NCBI GenBank assembly: GCA_963573385.1
Contig: CAUYLG010034856.1
Span: forward strand, 1-64,000
Length of the DNA stretch: 64,000 nt
Direction: 5' to 3'
Origin: Cacajao melanocephalus
Taxonomy: Eukaryota > Chordata > Mammalia > Primates > Pitheciidae
Shown: piece after piece, positions 62,430-64,000 of the stretch
Layout: each line of letters starts with the position of its first letter
How positions within the stretch are numbered: position 1 is the first letter of the stretch
Made by a program: the position numbers and the translations under genes
Notes under the pieces: model-generated
Databases searched by the model: none
What the model was told of the DNA's origin: nothing
Seen by the model: only the letters and a program-made list of their open reading frames with translations

Positions 62430-62645
62430 ACAACCTAGTTAAGAACATGACCTCTGGTCACGGGCCTAGATTCCAATTCTGGCACTTCCACCTACAAACT
62501 GTATGACTTTGAACAAGCAATTTCTCTAAACTTCAGTTTTCTCATATTGGAAATGGGAATAAGAGCAGTACTTACAGGTTTAAGAGCATATGCAGTGATA
62601 ATGATACATTTATTATCATGGTTAAGATATAATAAGCACTTAAGA
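62430..62645 (+). mobile_element. MIR SINE
   Basis: Sense MIR: acctagttaagaacatgacc, cctagattccaattctggca, cttccacctacaaactgtat, gactttgaacaagcaatttc, cttcagttttctcatattgg, gaatgggaataagagcagta-like blocks and ataataagcactt at the end. Confidence 0.83.
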
Positions 62646-63584
62646 AATGTCCTTTCTGAATAGTTAGTTTCTGTGCTATACAAGTTGTTAAATTTGTACA
62701 TCTATAAGGAAGAGTGATTGATAAGGAAGACATCACCAAGCCGAGGAACCTCACCGGGTGCCTCCTCACTGAGGGAGTGCTCAGTAAGTAATGGTGGATG
62801 AACCAGTGGTAGGATGACCAGGTAACAGACCAAGGTAACACTAAGAATTGTTTCAAAACCCACATTCTTTTAGAAACCAATATTATGCAGATAATCTGCC
62901 TGTTACCTTCTTTCCTAATAGATATATATTCTTAGTTTTCTTCTTTTTCCTCCCCTTCTATTGCAGAGATGGTGTGAAAAATACTGTACATGCAATGAGA
63001 ATAAAGACTATTTTAGCCATTTAAATATCACATCTTATTTTCACTGCTATTCCATAAAACTTGTAGCACATCTTCCACAAAAGATTTTTTGCCTATTTGC
63101 CTGAAGATTACTTTAAGCCTATTCAAAATCTAAGACTAGATTGCTAGTCAAATTAAGCAAAATTAACATTTAGATTACTTGTAAGGTACCTACTAGCTTT
63201 ATTAGATAAAGCTAATTCTTTGTGTCCTTTCATAGTATTTATTTACATGTCTTGCCATTTGATCACCATAGAAAAGGTCATGTAATTCATTATAAAACTT
63301 TTATTAATTAATCATACACATGCTATCAGGCAATGAAGCATAAGGTAAGAAGGATGACTCTGTCTTCTGGGTCTTCAAACAGGAAGTAGATGACACAGAA
63401 ATAACATGTGCTGAGTGACATACAAATCCAAATGTATATAACAGACATATTTCAGCTCACTGAACTATATGCCAAGGGAATGCTTAAGACTGCTATGTAT
63501 GTGCCTTACTCTCCAAAGTCACAGTTTCCATCCAATCTATTGGGAAAATCTCAGGGAAACAACAGAGGATGGAGAAGCATGGGG
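62646..63584. other. Unassigned
   Basis: No recognised element. A 102-residue minus frame at 62572-62880 begins in non-repeat DNA and runs into the MIR; no domain. Confidence 0.5.
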
Positions 63585-63790
63585 ATAGAAATGCATTGCA
63601 CTCTAACTTTGTGCATGGCATCATGCTTTAGCAATTTTGCATACATTATCATACACATAAATCTCACCATAGTCTCACACAGAGAGTGTCCTTATCTCTG
63701 AGTTCAGAAGTAGCTCCCCCTCAGGTCACATAACTCCTCATAAGCTGAGACAGAACTGCAAAGTTCCTGTTCTTTCCACTATCCCATGTT
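63585..63790 (-). mobile_element. MIR SINE, antisense
   Basis: Antisense MIR: tgcatggcatcatgctttag, tgcatacattatcatacaca, taaatctcaccatagtctca, tccttatctctgagttcaga, tcaggtcacataactcctca, taagctgagacagaactgca and tgttctttccactatccc. Confidence 0.75.
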
Positions 63791-64000
63791 TCTAGGATAT
63801 AGTAAAATTTGATCTTTTATGGGTATTTTCTTCTTACCAGCATATAGCTCAACTACTTGTCACTGAATTACCACATCTGGAGCTATCTTTTTGCTTACAT
63901 TTTACTTTTATACACTGTTATAAAAGCTGCATTCCAGGAAGAAACACAGGCTTTTATTCAGACATAAAAATAGGCTAATGGCAATGACAGGGATGACTGT

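Overview
The window is primate nuclear DNA, almost certainly human or great ape. The evidence is the Alu elements (nine recognisable copies with A-rich tails, several with clean target-site duplications), a primate-age full-length L1, THE1/MST-type MaLR LTRs, and a deep layer of L2, MIR, old L1M, Tigger/MER2, MER5 and mariner fossils. The sequence is AT-rich and looks like gene-poor intergenic or long-intron DNA. I find no supportable protein-coding exon, CpG island or active RNA gene. The open reading frames I examined are chance frames or frames inside repeats.

Layout. 1-3.5 kb: the end of an old L1, an Alu, a MaLR LTR and an L2 remnant. 3.5-9.8 kb: one full-length L1 on the minus strand (3485-9768) with 11-bp target duplications, a 5' UTR carrying 19-bp tandem repeats, and decayed ORF1 and ORF2. 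9.8-18 kb: mostly unassigned sequence with two plus-strand Alus and a Tigger-like element nested in an old L1. 16.8-18.5 kb: a 136-bp segment present twice at one mismatch, the second copy flanked by an 11-bp duplication. 18.8-23.4 kb: a broken L2 holding a TA-rich VNTR, an Alu that contains a complete U4 snRNA retro-pseudogene, and a THE1-type LTR nested in an L1M. 24.9-31 kb: MIRs, a tRNA-Ile-like relic, an Alu, and a full-span but dead mariner transposase. 31-38.8 kb: several antisense L1M tails with two Alus. 38.8-39.75 kb: a processed RPL6 pseudogene. 40.5-46.3 kb: L2, MIR and L1M. 46.8-57.6 kb: MIR, three Alus, a THE1-type LTR, MER5 and a MER2-type element nested in an LTR-like repeat. 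57.6-64 kb: mostly unassigned sequence with MIR fragments.

How it fits together. The content is a stratigraphy of insertions rather than a set of cooperating genes. L1 machinery plausibly placed the Alus, the U4 copy and the RPL6 copy, since these have A-rich tails and target duplications. DNA transposons inserted at TA sites into older L1 and LTR-like DNA. The 136-bp duplication does not look like an L1 product, because it has no A tail and no L1-type cut site; it is the most interesting event here. I see no evidence of a new functional biological system. Repeat family names are from recognition by eye, not from a library search.
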